From a virus: DNA of 60,927 nucleotides. The notes under the pieces were generated by a model that had not been told where the DNA came from, did not search any database, and saw nothing but the letters and a program-made list of their open reading frames with translations. Shown here one piece after another: positions 17,235-25,418 of the stretch; position 1 is the first letter of the stretch, and every line of letters begins with the position of its first letter. Location of the stretch: the IMG/VR virus record IMGVR_UViG_3300017752_004703, positions 1-60,927 of that record. One strand, written 5' to 3'. The translations under genes and the position numbers were made by a program.

Positions 17235-18278
17235 ATGAAAAAAGTAATAATAACAGGAGTAACAGGTCAGGACGGAAGCCATATGGTGGATTATTTGTTG
17301 AAGCATACCGACATTGACATCATTGCTGGCGTACGTCGACTTAGCGTAAAGAATCACGAAAACATAAAACACCTGTCTGACAACCCAAGGTTTAAGCTAA
17401 TCGATCTTGATATTACAGACCAGTCAAATGTAGATCGTGTTATCTCAGAAGAAAAGCCTGACTACTTTATCAATTTTGCAGCCAACTCTTTTGTCGGCGT
17501 TAGTTGGGATATGCCAGAAAATCACATGAATACAAACTGTATGGCGGTGCTTTATCAGCTTGAGGCTATTCGTAAACACTGCCCAGATTGCAGATACTAT
17601 AATGCTGGCTCCTCAGAGGAGTTCGGGGACGTTGTAACGACCCCTCAAGACGAGACTCACCCACTAAGACCCAGAAGCCCCTACGGAGCTTCTAAGGCTT
17701 CTGCTAGGCATCTGGTAAAAGTGTGGCGTGAAAGTTATAATTTGTATGCTATTCAAGGCTGGTTGTTTAATCATGAAGGAACCAGAAGAGGCGAGGAATT
17801 CCTTACTCGTAAAGTGACTAAGGGTGTCGCTAAAATTGTAGAGCAGATTAGAGACGGTAAAACACCCACGCCGATTGAGCTTGGAAATTTAGAAGCAAAA
17901 AGAGATTGGTCAGATGCTGAAGATTTTGTGGATGGTATTTGGCTTATGCTTAATCAAGACGAACACTCATACGAACATTTGACAGAATATGTCTTAGCCT
18001 CTGGAGAGACACACACTATTCGTGAGTTTGTAGAGGCTGCGTTTGGCTTTGCGGGGTTCGGTGCAGAAGAGTGTCATTGGGACGGTCAAGGTGTTGACCA
18101 AAAATACATGCACGGAGATCAAGTATTAGTAACAATCAACCCAAAATACTATAGACCAGCTGAAGTTAGCTTATTGCTGGGAGACCCTAGTCTTGCAGAA
18201 AGGGAAATGGGTTGGGTAAGAAAAACTGACTTCTATGGTCTAGTAAAAAAGATGGTTGACAAAGATATTAATCTTTGA
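17235..18278 (+). CDS. gmd: GDP-mannose 4,6-dehydratase
   Basis: The 347-residue enzyme is an extended short-chain dehydrogenase. It has TGVTGQDGSHMVDYLL (NADP-binding glycine motif), INFAANSFVGVSWDMPE, NAGSSEEFGDV around the active-site Ser/Glu, and YGASKASARHLVK with the catalytic Tyr and Lys. It converts GDP-mannose to GDP-4-keto-6-deoxymannose, the precursor of GDP-fucose and GDP-rhamnose. No epimerase/reductase (fcl) was found in the window, so the next step is hosted elsewhere. Its GC and codon use look less AT-biased than its glycan-block neighbours, suggesting separate acquisition. A fucosyltransferase-like domain at 53471-55198 is a plausible downstream user. Confidence 0.92.
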   Translation: MKKVIITGVTGQDGSHMVDYLLKHTDIDIIAGVRRLSVKNHENIKHLSDNPRFKLIDLDITDQSNVDRVISEEKPDYFINFAANSFVGVSWDMPENHMNTNCMAVLYQLEAIRKHCPDCRYYNAGSSEEFGDVVTTPQDETHPLRPRSPYGASKASARHLVKVWRESYNLYAIQGWLFNHEGTRRGEEFLTRKVTKGVAKIVEQIRDGKTPTPIELGNLEAKRDWSDAEDFVDGIWLMLNQDEHSYEHLTEYVLASGETHTIREFVEAAFGFAGFGAEECHWDGQGVDQKYMHGDQVLVTINPKYYRPAEVSLLLGDPSLAEREMGWVRKTDFYGLVKKMVDKDINL

Positions 18279-18284
18279 TACCAT
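18256..18284 (+). promoter_or_regulatory. Leaderless promoter of recombination/replication block (TTGACA-17-TACCAT-6-ATG)
   Basis: A perfect -35 TTGACA (18256-18261) within the end of gmd is followed after 17 nt by TACCAT (18279-18284). The ATG of the zinc-ribbon gene is 6 nt further. It would start transcription of the recA/dnaB unit at the start codon. Confidence 0.55.
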
Positions 18285-18290
18285 CCACGT

Positions 18291-18749
18291 ATGCCCAGAG
18301 GAAAGAAACAATGTCCCGAATGCTCTCTTGAGTTTGGGGCAAGAAAATCTGTGTGTGATTGCGGTTACATATTTTCTAAGGTGGTTAAAAAAACCACCAA
18401 AAGCAAACCAGAAAAGAAGATAAACAAGAGAGAAATACTTTTTCGCCTTGTGGATAAACCCAAGGAAAACAAAAGGTTTTTCTTCATGAGGGAAATGAAA
18501 TTTCTCAACGACCTTAGTAGTCGTTATTCTCTTGAGTTTCTCGGTGTTGTCACTTTTCCTAAAAAGTTTAAGTCTTTAGCTTACTTGGTGAGCCCTAAAC
18601 TGAAGGGCACTATGGATACAAAATGGAGAGCTTTTAATTACAGGGTTGACAAAAATAAATATCAAGAGTATAATATAGGAGAAAAAACAGGGAAGGACAT
18701 TTCTATTCCCAAAAAAATAAAAACAACAAAAGACTTTTTAAATGAGTGA
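18291..18749 (+). CDS. Zinc-ribbon small protein of unknown function
   Basis: The 152-residue protein begins with a two-CxC/CxxC zinc ribbon: KQCPECSLEFGARKSVCDCG, like UPF0547/small zinc-ribbon modules. A Lys-rich linker follows (residues 30-45), then a beta-rich domain with LEFLGVVTFPKKFKSLAYLV. The second domain is not recognised. It overlaps the recA gene by 8 nt and heads the replication block, so a role as a DNA- or protein-binding accessory factor is plausible. Confidence 0.55.
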   Translation: MPRGKKQCPECSLEFGARKSVCDCGYIFSKVVKKTTKSKPEKKINKREILFRLVDKPKENKRFFFMREMKFLNDLSSRYSLEFLGVVTFPKKFKSLAYLVSPKLKGTMDTKWRAFNYRVDKNKYQEYNIGEKTGKDISIPKKIKTTKDFLNE

Positions 18750-19860
18750 TACAAAAAATTCAAATAACCTACTGGAAAGCTTCCTAAAAGCAAACAAAGA
18801 AGACCATTACAACTTCGAAGAAGAAATTGATTACAAGATATCCAGCGGGTCGCTACAGTTCGACTTGCATCTTGGAGGAGGCTTCGGTCCTGGTCTGCAT
18901 AGATTCTGTGGCATGAATGAGGGAGGTAAAACATCAGAAGCTTTAGAGGTTACTAAAAACTTTCTACTTACATTACCTAACTCCAAAGGCGTTTACTTCA
19001 AAGCGGAAGGGCGTTTGTCTCCAGAAATGAAGAGAAGATCTGGTGTCAAGTTTGTTACCAAGACGGAAGACTGGGTCGAGGGTACTTGCTTTGTATTCGA
19101 ATCAAACATTTACGAGACAGTTGTAGATCTGATGAGACAGCTAGTGACAAACAATGACGACAAAACAAAGTATTGTTTTCTTCTGGATTCAGTGGATGGT
19201 CTTATTCTAAAAAACGATGTAGATAAATCTTTTGAGGATTCTTCAAAGGTTGCTGGCGGTGCTGTTGTGGCTGGTACGTTCATGAAAAAAATGTCAATTG
19301 CTCTAGCAAAAAGAGGGCACATGGCAATCTTCATCTCCCAAGTTAGGGCAGACATCAAGCTAGATCCTTATAGTAAAGCACCAATCAGACAAACAAGTGC
19401 TACAGGAGGCAATGCTCTTCTTCACTTCGCTAATTGGATTATTGAGTTTGAAGCAAGATACAATAAAGACATGATTCTTAAGAACCCATCTATTAAAAAA
19501 ATGGATGCTCAAAAGAATCCAGCGGTTGGACACTTTGCAAGTGTGACAATTAAAAAGTCTCCCAATGAAAAAACGAATACGAGATTGACATACCCTGTTC
19601 GTTACGGTAGAACAGATGGCACTTCTATCTGGATTGAGAAAGAGATTGTCGATTTGTTGTTTGCTTGGGAATTTTTAGTTAAAAAAGGTTCATGGATAAA
19701 AACTACAGAAGATTTCGTAGAGCTTCTATCAGAGAACAACCTTGAGTTTCCAGAAAAGATTCAAGGAGAAGCTAATGTATTTAAAGCTATTGAAGATAGC
19801 CGTGAGCTTTCTGAATTTCTTGTTGACTATTTCAAAAAAGCTATAGGTGAATTAACATGA
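18742..19860 (+). CDS. RecA-like recombinase
   Basis: The 372-residue protein has the RecA/UvsX core: an approach helix and strand SSGSLQFDLHLGGGFGPGLH, Walker A GMNEGGKT at residues 57-64, Walker B in KYCFLLDSVDGLI, and a region RQTSATGGNALLHFANWIIE matching the L2-loop/Gly-Gly segment. It forms filaments on ssDNA for strand exchange in recombination-dependent replication and repair. It overlaps the zinc-ribbon gene and the downstream nuclease gene (4 nt), so the three are translationally coupled. The sequence is distant from bacterial RecA and lacks its long C-terminal domain. Confidence 0.88.
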   Translation: MSDTKNSNNLLESFLKANKEDHYNFEEEIDYKISSGSLQFDLHLGGGFGPGLHRFCGMNEGGKTSEALEVTKNFLLTLPNSKGVYFKAEGRLSPEMKRRSGVKFVTKTEDWVEGTCFVFESNIYETVVDLMRQLVTNNDDKTKYCFLLDSVDGLILKNDVDKSFEDSSKVAGGAVVAGTFMKKMSIALAKRGHMAIFISQVRADIKLDPYSKAPIRQTSATGGNALLHFANWIIEFEARYNKDMILKNPSIKKMDAQKNPAVGHFASVTIKKSPNEKTNTRLTYPVRYGRTDGTSIWIEKEIVDLLFAWEFLVKKGSWIKTTEDFVELLSENNLEFPEKIQGEANVFKAIEDSRELSEFLVDYFKKAIGELT

Positions 19861-20264
19861 AATTTTTAGATCCGCTAGGAAAAGAAAGAAACCTAAAAGG
19901 AGCTAAAAAATATTTAATCAATTGGGAAGAAAAAAGCAGAAGCAAATTCCAGAAAAATGTTAAAGATTTCTTAAAAGACAACTGGTTTCATGATATTGTC
20001 TTTGAAGAATTCAGGATTGTTGGTACAAGGTTATCCTTGGACTTCTATAACGCTAATAAAAAAGTGGCAGTAGAGGTCCAAGGAGACCAGCATATTAGGT
20101 ATGTAAAACATTTTCATAAGAATAGATTAAAATACTTAGAACAACTTAAAAGAGATCAAAAGAAGCTTGACTTCTGTCAGATCAATGATATAAAATTAGT
20201 AGAGGTCTACAGTACCGATGAGATAAACGCATCTCTATTTAAAGACCAGGATATATACTTATGA
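19857..20264 (+). CDS. PD-(D/E)XK-type endonuclease (Vsr/DUF559-like)
   Basis: The 135-residue protein has a small restriction-endonuclease fold: FEEFRIVGTRLSLDFYN supplies the catalytic Asp and KKVAVEVQGDQHIRYVKHF the E-x-Q/K-like strand and a following His, as in Vsr and DUF559 nucleases. The helix LEQLKRDQKKLDFCQINDIK before a final beta strand also fits that family. Overlapping recA by 4 nt, it may resolve recombination intermediates or nick DNA. Restriction is less likely since no methylase is adjacent. Confidence 0.65.
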   Translation: MKFLDPLGKERNLKGAKKYLINWEEKSRSKFQKNVKDFLKDNWFHDIVFEEFRIVGTRLSLDFYNANKKVAVEVQGDQHIRYVKHFHKNRLKYLEQLKRDQKKLDFCQINDIKLVEVYSTDEINASLFKDQDIYL

Positions 20265-20491
20265 ATGTCGACGACAATATGGAATTCGCAATACCAGATA
20301 ACTTTCTAGATAAGCTTTATGAATTGACAGGCTCTGCCGACAAATACAAAGGCTTCTTTCTTGTCTACTCTAACGAGAAAGGCAATCCTATCATTTTTAA
20401 TAAATGTGAATCCCACTTGGTTGAGATGGGACTTATTAAAGCTGTTGAGTCTTATTTAGAAGAACCAAAAACAAACAAACATGATTTATAA
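20261..20491 (+). CDS. Small hypothetical protein
   Basis: This 76-residue acidic protein contains FFLVYSNEKGNPIIFNKCES followed by a helix LIKAVESYL. It is sandwiched by 4-nt and 11-nt overlaps between the nuclease and helicase genes, so it is genuinely translated. It resembles small phage proteins of unknown function found near replication genes. No motif allows a function. Confidence 0.5.
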   Translation: MNVDDNMEFAIPDNFLDKLYELTGSADKYKGFFLVYSNEKGNPIIFNKCESHLVEMGLIKAVESYLEEPKTNKHDL

Positions 20492-21995
20492 TTTAGAATT
20501 AGAGAAACAACTTTTAGCCGCTCTTATCAAAGAGCCTGAACTTTTTTGTGAGATAGCAGATTTCATAGATCATGATGATTTTTATTCTGAAGAGTCTAAT
20601 CTTCATAAGACTATTTTCACAATTATCAAACAAGCGATAGAATCAAGTGAGGATATAGATGAAATTATTATTGCTCAAAGGATAGCTAGCATAGGCTTGT
20701 CTTTCGAAGATAAATTAAATCCATCTGACTACATTAAATCTTTGGCATTGAGAAAGGTTCCAAAAGGAAACCTAATTAAGACAACCAAAGAATTAAAAAA
20801 AGTTTCTGTAAGGAGGGGTATCTATAAAGCCGCTCAAGATATGGCGAAGCAGATGAAAAATGTTTCTCCAGAAACTCCTTATCATGAGATAATAGAGAAA
20901 GCGGATAACATTTATAACTCTAAAATAAATCTTTACGAGATCGGTGAAGATGAGCCTGTCAATATATATGATGAAATGGAATATATGATTGAGGATAGGG
21001 GCAACAATCCTATTGAAGAGTTTGGAATGATGGGTCCGCATAAAAAAGTTAATGATATGTATGGATCTATTTTAAGGCCAGGCAACATTACTGTTGTGGT
21101 CGCTAGATCTGGCGTCGGTAAAACTCAGTTTTGTATGCACTATGCCACTCAAGTTGCTTCGGTCTATAATGTTCCTGTACTGCATTTTGATAATGGAGAG
21201 ATGAGTAAAGAAGAACTTATCATGAGACAGTGCGCTTCTATATCTGGTATATCTTCACACCTTCTAGAGAGTGGTAAATGGAGACAGGCTGGTGAAGAGG
21301 TTGTTACTAAAGTAAGAGAGACTTGGGCTAAAGTTAAAGACTTGCAGTTTTACTATTACAATGTAGGCGGTATGGATGTTGATTCAATGGTTAACACCCT
21401 CAAGAGGTTTTATTATTCCAAGGTGGGAAGAGGAAACTCTATGATTTTTTCCTTTGACTACATTAAAACAACAAGCGAAGCTTCTGATAACAAGAACGAG
21501 TGGCAGATTGTTGGGGAGATGGTTGATAAGTTTAAGAAGTGTGTTCAGAAAGAAATCCTTCATGACGGAGAGCCTGTCATTCCCATGATAACTTCTGTTC
21601 AGTCAAACAGGTACGGAATAACTAATAACAGAAATGCTCAAAACATCGTTGATGATGAAAGTATTGTTTCTCTTTCTGATAGGATTATTCAGTTCTGTTC
21701 TCATATGTTTATTCTTCGGAACAAGACCGCTGATGAAATCGAGGTTGAGGGAGGAAATTTTGGCACCCATAAGTTAATCAATATTAAATCAAGGCATCTT
21801 GGTAAAGATGTTGCTGGCGCTTTAGAGCCTGTACAGATAGGAGATTCCCTCAGAAAGAACTCTGTTAATCTTGAGTTTAAAAATTTCAATATTACGGAGA
21901 GAGGAGACCTGCGAGACATAGCTAGATCAATGGATGGAGGTGGTGAAATAGATGGTTCTGAGGTTGGTTCTTTGCCTGATTTCCAAAATGTCTGA
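20481..21995 (+). CDS. dnaB: Replicative DNA helicase (DnaB family)
   Basis: The 504-residue protein has the DnaB N-terminal domain (LEKQLLAALIKEPELFCEIA) that binds primase, a linker, and the RecA-like helicase core with Walker A ARSGVGKT at residues 208-215, VPVLHFDNGEMSKEELIMR (H1a), and the SMIFSFDYIKTT Walker B. The C-terminal IIQFCSHMFILRNKT and KLINIKSRHLGKD follow DnaB motif H4. It would form the hexameric helicase at the phage fork. The primase gene begins inside its last codons. Confidence 0.92.
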   Translation: MIYNLELEKQLLAALIKEPELFCEIADFIDHDDFYSEESNLHKTIFTIIKQAIESSEDIDEIIIAQRIASIGLSFEDKLNPSDYIKSLALRKVPKGNLIKTTKELKKVSVRRGIYKAAQDMAKQMKNVSPETPYHEIIEKADNIYNSKINLYEIGEDEPVNIYDEMEYMIEDRGNNPIEEFGMMGPHKKVNDMYGSILRPGNITVVVARSGVGKTQFCMHYATQVASVYNVPVLHFDNGEMSKEELIMRQCASISGISSHLLESGKWRQAGEEVVTKVRETWAKVKDLQFYYYNVGGMDVDSMVNTLKRFYYSKVGRGNSMIFSFDYIKTTSEASDNKNEWQIVGEMVDKFKKCVQKEILHDGEPVIPMITSVQSNRYGITNNRNAQNIVDDESIVSLSDRIIQFCSHMFILRNKTADEIEVEGGNFGTHKLINIKSRHLGKDVAGALEPVQIGDSLRKNSVNLEFKNFNITERGDLRDIARSMDGGGEIDGSEVGSLPDFQNV

Positions 21996-23025
21996 TATGC
22001 ACAAACAAATTCTAGAAGATCTCGGTTATAAGCTTATTGATTGCGGTAATCATTGGAGAACTAGTGCTATTTATAGGGATGGTGACAACTCCACGGCAGT
22101 TCAGATATACAAAGACACTGGTGTATGGACTGACTACGTAGCAGAGAGTGGTCACAAGCCCCTTAAACAACTAATACAGCTTACTCTTAGAGGTAATCCT
22201 GGCAAACTAAACTCAGTACTCAAGTCATTAGATTCAGAGCCTGACAGCTTAAAAGAATATAAACCTAATACATTAATTGAAATGGAAAAAATTTACGAAG
22301 ATTCTATTTTGGAAAAATTATTCCCCAACTATAATTTTTACAACAAGAAAAATATATCAGAACAAACACAAAACTTATTTAAGGTCGGTTTAGCTGGTTC
22401 TGGAAACATGTATAGAAGAATGGTTTTCCCTGTCTATAATGAACACTCACAGATAATTGGTTTTTCTGGAAGAAGAGTCGATGATGGCAACTCCGCTAAA
22501 TGGAAACACATTGGAAAGAAAAATAACTGGATTTATCCAGCCTATACTCCCAATGAAGTTACAGTGGATGAATTAATCACTGAGTCAAAAGAAGTTTACC
22601 TAGTAGAAAGCATAGGAGACGCGATGTCTTTATACGATCAGGGAATAAAAAACGTGCTAGTTATATTTGGTTTATCTGTTAGTGCTTCTATAATAAGTTA
22701 TTTATCTGGTAAAGAAATTGACAAGATAATAATAGCTGGCAACAATGATTTTGAATCTGAAATTAATAGAGGCTTATTGGCTTCTATAAAAAACTACTTA
22801 AAGCTTTCTAATTATTTTGATCTAGACATTTTACATATCAAGGTGCCTCCAAAAGGGTTTAATGATTTAGGGGATGCCAATCAACTCGATAAAGATTTAA
22901 AGTCGTGGTCTAAACAAGAGGTTGATTTGAAAAAGCAAAGAAAATTCATATCTGATTTTGTCTCCAAAAATGAAAACAAGTTTTCAAAATCTTATATTAA
23001 AAAAGCAAAAAAAATAAATGAGTGA
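21988..23025 (+). CDS. DNA primase (DnaG-type, TOPRIM domain)
   Basis: I choose the ATG at 21988 (MSDMHKQILEDLGY), overlapping the helicase by 8 nt; the frame is open to 21952 but that stretch is dnaB coding. Residues 1-75 resemble a compact zinc-binding/toprim-N region with IYKDTGVWTDYVAESGH, though the usual cysteines are lost. Residues 115-170 contain FKVGLAGSGNMYRRMVFPVY and IIGFSGRRVDDG, the RNA polymerase basic segment. The TOPRIM core follows: EVYLVESIGDAMSLYDQG with the catalytic Glu, then the KIIIAGNNDFE strand, which has an N in place of the first Asp of the DxD. It makes primers for the DnaB/Pol III-type replisome. Confidence 0.82.
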   Translation: MSDMHKQILEDLGYKLIDCGNHWRTSAIYRDGDNSTAVQIYKDTGVWTDYVAESGHKPLKQLIQLTLRGNPGKLNSVLKSLDSEPDSLKEYKPNTLIEMEKIYEDSILEKLFPNYNFYNKKNISEQTQNLFKVGLAGSGNMYRRMVFPVYNEHSQIIGFSGRRVDDGNSAKWKHIGKKNNWIYPAYTPNEVTVDELITESKEVYLVESIGDAMSLYDQGIKNVLVIFGLSVSASIISYLSGKEIDKIIIAGNNDFESEINRGLLASIKNYLKLSNYFDLDILHIKVPPKGFNDLGDANQLDKDLKSWSKQEVDLKKQRKFISDFVSKNENKFSKSYIKKAKKINE

Positions 23026-24043
23026 ACCAATAACAACATTATCGGCAAGTAGAATTAAAACTGCAGAAAGCTGTTCTTGGCTTTACTGGTGCAAGTACAA
23101 GTTAAAACTTCCTGACCGCAGTAACGATGGTGCTAGAAGAGGCTCTATCTGCCACTTAATTTTTGAGCTTCTCGGTGAGCCTAAAAGGAAAAAGTATTTT
23201 GATAAAATCATTAAGACTCTTGATATCTTTAGTGTGCCTTCTATAGAAAGATTGGTGATGAAGCATGCTATCAGAGAGGGTATTGATGACGATGAAAATG
23301 TTAAGATGATGAAGGAGATGACTCTTAATGGTTTAATGTATGATTTCTTTGGCGACACTCATGAAGAACCTACAGAAGAGCATTCAGAAAAAGATTTTCA
23401 TATAGTCGTTAATGACGGCACTGTAAAATATAAAATAAGAGGCTTCATAGATAAACTTTTTCTTTATCAGGATAAAAAATACGCTTTAATCAGAGATTTT
23501 AAAACAAGCAAGGAAACATTTAAAGGTAAGGATGCTAAAGACAATATGCAGGACTTGATGTATAGCTTGGCGGTAAAGCACCTATTCCCAGAGTATGAAA
23601 ACAAACAAAGTGAATTTCTGTTTCTGAAATTTGATTTAATACCAGACGTAAAGAAAAGCGGTATTGTAAGAATGGAGCCTCTAGACGAAGATGATCTTCA
23701 TGGTTTTGAGCACCACTTAACAGAGATCCAAAAATATTTAGATAACTTCACTGAAGAGTCGGCTACGAAAAACATGGCAGCATACAAAGGCTTCCCCGAT
23801 GATGGGTCATTTAGCTGCAAACTTTTATGTGGTTTTGCTAAAGAAAAGGGTCAACTTAAAAAGGATGGTACTCCCATGTGGCACTGTGGCATGAAGTTTG
23901 ATTTCTTTTATTATGATATTAAAGATTCAGATGGTAACTTTTCGCGATCATGCTTTGACGATGAGTTTTCTGAAGACATGGTCCCAGAGGGAGGTTCGTA
24001 CGAAATGAAATATTATGCTGGTTGCCCTGCTCATTGTTCTTGA
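23018..24043 (+). CDS. Cas4/RecB-like PD-(D/E)XK exonuclease
   Basis: The 341-residue protein starts LSASRIKTAESCSWLYWCKY, the S...C..ry.y N-terminal motif of RecB-type nucleases, and has an RGSICHLIFE helix with the conserved His. The catalytic strand is ALIRDFKTSKETFKGKDAKD (D-x-K), followed by the QDLMYSLAVKHLFP helix with the Q-x3-Y pattern. Cysteines near residue 19 and the C-terminal CKLLCGFA, WHCG and GCPAHC could hold a Cas4/AddB-like Fe-S cluster. It may resect ends for recombination with the RecA homologue or mature replicated DNA. Confidence 0.82.
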   Translation: MSEPITTLSASRIKTAESCSWLYWCKYKLKLPDRSNDGARRGSICHLIFELLGEPKRKKYFDKIIKTLDIFSVPSIERLVMKHAIREGIDDDENVKMMKEMTLNGLMYDFFGDTHEEPTEEHSEKDFHIVVNDGTVKYKIRGFIDKLFLYQDKKYALIRDFKTSKETFKGKDAKDNMQDLMYSLAVKHLFPEYENKQSEFLFLKFDLIPDVKKSGIVRMEPLDEDDLHGFEHHLTEIQKYLDNFTEESATKNMAAYKGFPDDGSFSCKLLCGFAKEKGQLKKDGTPMWHCGMKFDFFYYDIKDSDGNFSRSCFDDEFSEDMVPEGGSYEMKYYAGCPAHCS

Positions 24044-24068
24044 CATGAATATACTTTTGTGATATCAT
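24040..24068 (+). promoter_or_regulatory. Leaderless promoter of polymerase cistrons (TTGACA-17-TATCAT-7-ATG)
   Basis: TTGACA (24040-24045) overlaps the TGA stop of the nuclease gene. After 17 nt comes TATCAT (24063-24068), and 7 nt later the ATG of the PHP-domain gene. This is the best-formed promoter in the window and places transcription start at the start codon. Confidence 0.65.
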
Positions 24069-24075
24069 CATCACA

Positions 24076-24786
24076 ATGAAGCCCATATTCAAATCAACCT
24101 ATTCAATAGGTAAAAGCATACTGACTATTGAAGAAATCATTAATATATGTAAGGACAAAAATTTTAAAAACCTCACTCTTGTTGAGGACAACCTTACTAG
24201 TTTTATGAAGGCGTTTCACGCCTGTCACAAAAACGACATAGATCTTACATATGGTCTTAGGATCACTATGTGCAACTCTTTAGAAAGCAAAGACTCTGAT
24301 CACAAGTCTGTTATATTTGCTTTGGATGACAACGGTTGTAAGTTGATGAATAAAATTTATTCTAAAGCTTTTGTTGATAACGATGGTCGTATCACTTACG
24401 AAGAACTAAAATCTTTTTGGGATAAAGATTCTTTATGCTTTGTCGTCCCTTTTTATGATAGTTTCATCCACCAAAACAATTTATTTCTTAAGAACTGTAT
24501 ACCTCAACTTGAGGGTTTGAATCCTAGGTTTTGGGTTGAGAATAACAACTTACCTTACGATCGCCTTATTTGTCAAAAAGTTCTAGAGTATGCGGAAGAC
24601 TCTTATGATATGAGTCATGTTAAGTCTATATACTATAAGAACAAAGAAGATGTAGAAGCTCTGCAGACTTACAAAATACTTTGCAACCGCAGTTTCGGCA
24701 GACAGGCCACTCTCTCTTGCCCCAACTTAAATCACTTTTCTAGTGATGAGTTTTGCCTTGAATCTTATATAGAAAACACTAAGTAA
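24076..24786 (+). CDS. Stand-alone PHP domain of DNA polymerase III alpha
   Basis: The 236-residue protein aligns by eye with the N-terminus of DnaE: FKSTYSIGKSILTIEEII matches LRvHSdYSlLDG, FKNLTLVEDNLTSFMKAFHA matches aLtDHgnm.gavefy, and IDLTYGLRITM matches ikPI.G.E. It ends with RQATLSCPNLNHFSSDEFCL, corresponding to the r.g..l....rrf....fyl element just before the polymerase palm. The PHP metal ligands are largely lost (S for H in the first motif, E for H in TDHG), so it is probably structural. It is followed by a proofreading exonuclease cistron and then the polymerase, a three-part arrangement of one enzyme. Confidence 0.7.
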   Translation: MKPIFKSTYSIGKSILTIEEIINICKDKNFKNLTLVEDNLTSFMKAFHACHKNDIDLTYGLRITMCNSLESKDSDHKSVIFALDDNGCKLMNKIYSKAFVDNDGRITYEELKSFWDKDSLCFVVPFYDSFIHQNNLFLKNCIPQLEGLNPRFWVENNNLPYDRLICQKVLEYAEDSYDMSHVKSIYYKNKEDVEALQTYKILCNRSFGRQATLSCPNLNHFSSDEFCLESYIENTK

Positions 24787-25418
24787 TGAATAACGACTTA
24801 TTAAGATATAACAGAAATCAAAAGTATATAATTTTTGATACAGAGACCGAGGGTTTGAATTTGGTTAAATCGAAACCTTGGCAAGCGGCTTGGATTGTGG
24901 CTGAGGGTAATAAAATCATCAAGAAGTATGACAAACTTATATATTGGGATGATTTAAACGTATCAAAAGACGCTGCAAGGATAACAGGTTTTAGCCAATC
25001 TCACTATGAGAAGAATGCTGAAGACCCCAAGAAGGTTTGGGATGAGTTTTCAAAGTACTTATATGACGACTCTTATAAAATTGTTGGTCAAAACTTATTA
25101 GGTTTTGATATCTACATGATAGATGTTTGGAGAAAACTTATTGGTGAGCCTTTAATGCAGGATTATATAAACAGAATTATTGATACAAAAGCCATAGCTA
25201 CAGCTATTGCTAAAGAGTCTCCTGTACCTAATCATGATTTTATCTATTGGCAGTATAGATGGCTCAACTATAGAGAAAGAGGTTTAAAAACATCCCAATT
25301 AACACTTTTAAAAAAATATGAGATTGACTTTGATGCTAAAAGATTGCATGATGCTCTTTACGATATCGAAATGAACTTCGAAATATTCCACAAACAACTT
25401 TACGATATAGAACTATGA
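24786..25418 (+). CDS. DnaQ-like 3'-5' exonuclease
   Basis: The 210-residue protein has the DEDD exonuclease motifs: KYIIFDTETEGLNLVKSKPW (Exo I), VGQNLLGFDIYMIDVW (Exo II) and LHDALYDIEMNF (Exo III with His, DEDDh type). It should proofread for the adjacent polymerase. It begins one base inside the PHP gene's stop (24786) and overlaps the polymerase start by 4 nt, giving strict PHP-exo-pol coupling and equal expression. Confidence 0.9.
   Translation: MNNDLLRYNRNQKYIIFDTETEGLNLVKSKPWQAAWIVAEGNKIIKKYDKLIYWDDLNVSKDAARITGFSQSHYEKNAEDPKKVWDEFSKYLYDDSYKIVGQNLLGFDIYMIDVWRKLIGEPLMQDYINRIIDTKAIATAIAKESPVPNHDFIYWQYRWLNYRERGLKTSQLTLLKKYEIDFDAKRLHDALYDIEMNFEIFHKQLYDIEL

Noticed and set aside
19857-20264. 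Restriction endonuclease of a restriction-modification system
   Set aside because: No DNA methyltransferase is adjacent; overlap with recA favours a recombination or repair nuclease.
24076-24786. Unrelated hypothetical protein in the replication block
   Set aside because: The order of N-terminal strands and the C-terminal element before the palm match the PHP region of DnaE, and the neighbouring cistrons supply the other domains.
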